DNA from: Micromonospora craniellae
GTDB lineage: Bacteria > Actinomycetota > Actinomycetes > Mycobacteriales > Micromonosporaceae
Direction of reading: 5' to 3'
DNA: 64,000 bases
Assembly (NCBI RefSeq): GCF_014764405.1
Contig: NZ_CP061725.1
Span: 3,100,001-3,164,000 of the forward strand
The notes below the pieces were generated by a model, which made no database searches, was not told the DNA's origin, and worked only from the letters and a program-made list of their open reading frames with translations. The stretch's first letter is position 1; the number at the start of each line of letters is the position of its first letter. Both the position numbers and the translations under genes were made by a program. Below, piece after piece: positions 63,741 to 64,000 of this stretch.

Positions 63741-64000
63741 GCTCCCGGCACCCACTTGTCCACGTTGGCCTCGTAGATCTCACGCATGATCATGGGTACG
63801 TCGTAGACCTGCTTCCAGTCCGGGTAGTCGGCCTGGAACGCCTCGTTGGAGCCGATCCACCACTTGTGGTCGCCGACCCGGTTGGCCTCGACGTACTCCG
63901 AGATCATCTCTTGCCCGGTGATCCGCTCGGACTCGGTGAACGCCTCGCGCATGGAGGTGTTCGAGTGCCGGCCGCCGCCGAGGTTGTACACCGCTGCCGA
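63737..64000 (-). CDS. NAD-dependent sugar epimerase/dehydratase, C-terminal part (continues beyond window)
   Basis: Only the last 87 codons are inside the window; the frame stays open to 64000 and beyond. Visible: AAVYNLGGGRHSNTSMREAF and WQVYDVPMIM-like C-terminal sequence (YPDWKQVYDVPMIMREIYEA). The NLGGGRHSNTSM segment is typical of extended SDR nucleotide-sugar epimerases such as the CDP-paratose/tyvelose 2-epimerase group. The exact sugar cannot be set from this fragment. It is coupled to the TagA-type glycosyltransferase gene. Confidence 0.8.
   Translation of the reverse strand, partial: SAAVYNLGGGRHSNTSMREAFTESERITGQEMISEYVEANRVGDHKWWIGSNEAFQADYPDWKQVYDVPMIMREIYEANVDKWVPGA

Overview
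The window is chromosomal DNA of a very high-GC actinomycete, most likely Micromonosporaceae (Micromonospora or a close relative). I infer this from the order gnd - recF - DUF721/DciA - gyrB - gyrA - DUF3566 - tRNA-Ile - DLW-39 - tRNA-Ala, the DUF5753/DUF397 gene pairs, frequent GTG starts, and several families of intergenic palindromes. The origin of replication is not in the window but should lie just upstream, because dnaA-dnaN normally precede gnd/recF.

1-10.9 kb is the origin-proximal core: the end of 6-phosphogluconate dehydrogenase, recF, a DciA-like gene, gyrB, and gyrA interrupted by a 419-residue homing-endonuclease intein. A cluster of DnaA boxes lies between gyrB and gyrA. A DUF3566 membrane protein and two tRNA genes flanking a 42-residue DLW-39 gene follow.

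10.9-15.4 kb is a decayed accessory segment: a DUF4143 ATPase, an IS630-like transposase scrap, a short copy of part of the sua5 gene, a TetR gene with frameshifts, and broken ABC-exporter genes. An intact glyoxalase-like gene closes it.

15.5-30 kb is mostly housekeeping and transport: threonylcarbamoyl-AMP synthase, a very large CtpI-like P-type ATPase, an MFS exporter, a GAP-family membrane protein, an NmrA-like reductase, a YbaK deacylase, a FrnE-like DsbA protein, SufE, a CBS protein, prolyl-tRNA synthetase and a HAD hydrolase. A parS-like site lies between ybaK and frnE.

30-41 kb holds a DUF5753 regulator cut by one amber codon, an SGNH hydrolase and a rhodanese, both surrounded by palindromic repeats. 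A TetR/flavin-monooxygenase divergent pair follows, with a promoter sitting between two palindromic operators. An HSP90-family/TPR two-gene operon comes next.

40.4-46.5 kb is an acyl-CoA catabolic cluster of the leucine/isovalerate type: TetR, biotin carboxylase, HMG-CoA lyase, carboxyltransferase and acyl-CoA dehydrogenase. No biotin carrier domain is encoded in it.

46.6-64 kb carries regulators (XRE-TPR, XRE-NB-ARC-TPR, MarR, and an intact DUF5753/DUF397 pair coupled to a small upstream gene), a YceI protein, a GCS2-type glutamate-cysteine ligase, two PASTA-domain membrane proteins, several small membrane proteins and a secreted subtilisin-like protease. It ends with the beginning of a surface-polysaccharide cluster (TagA-type glycosyltransferase and an epimerase).
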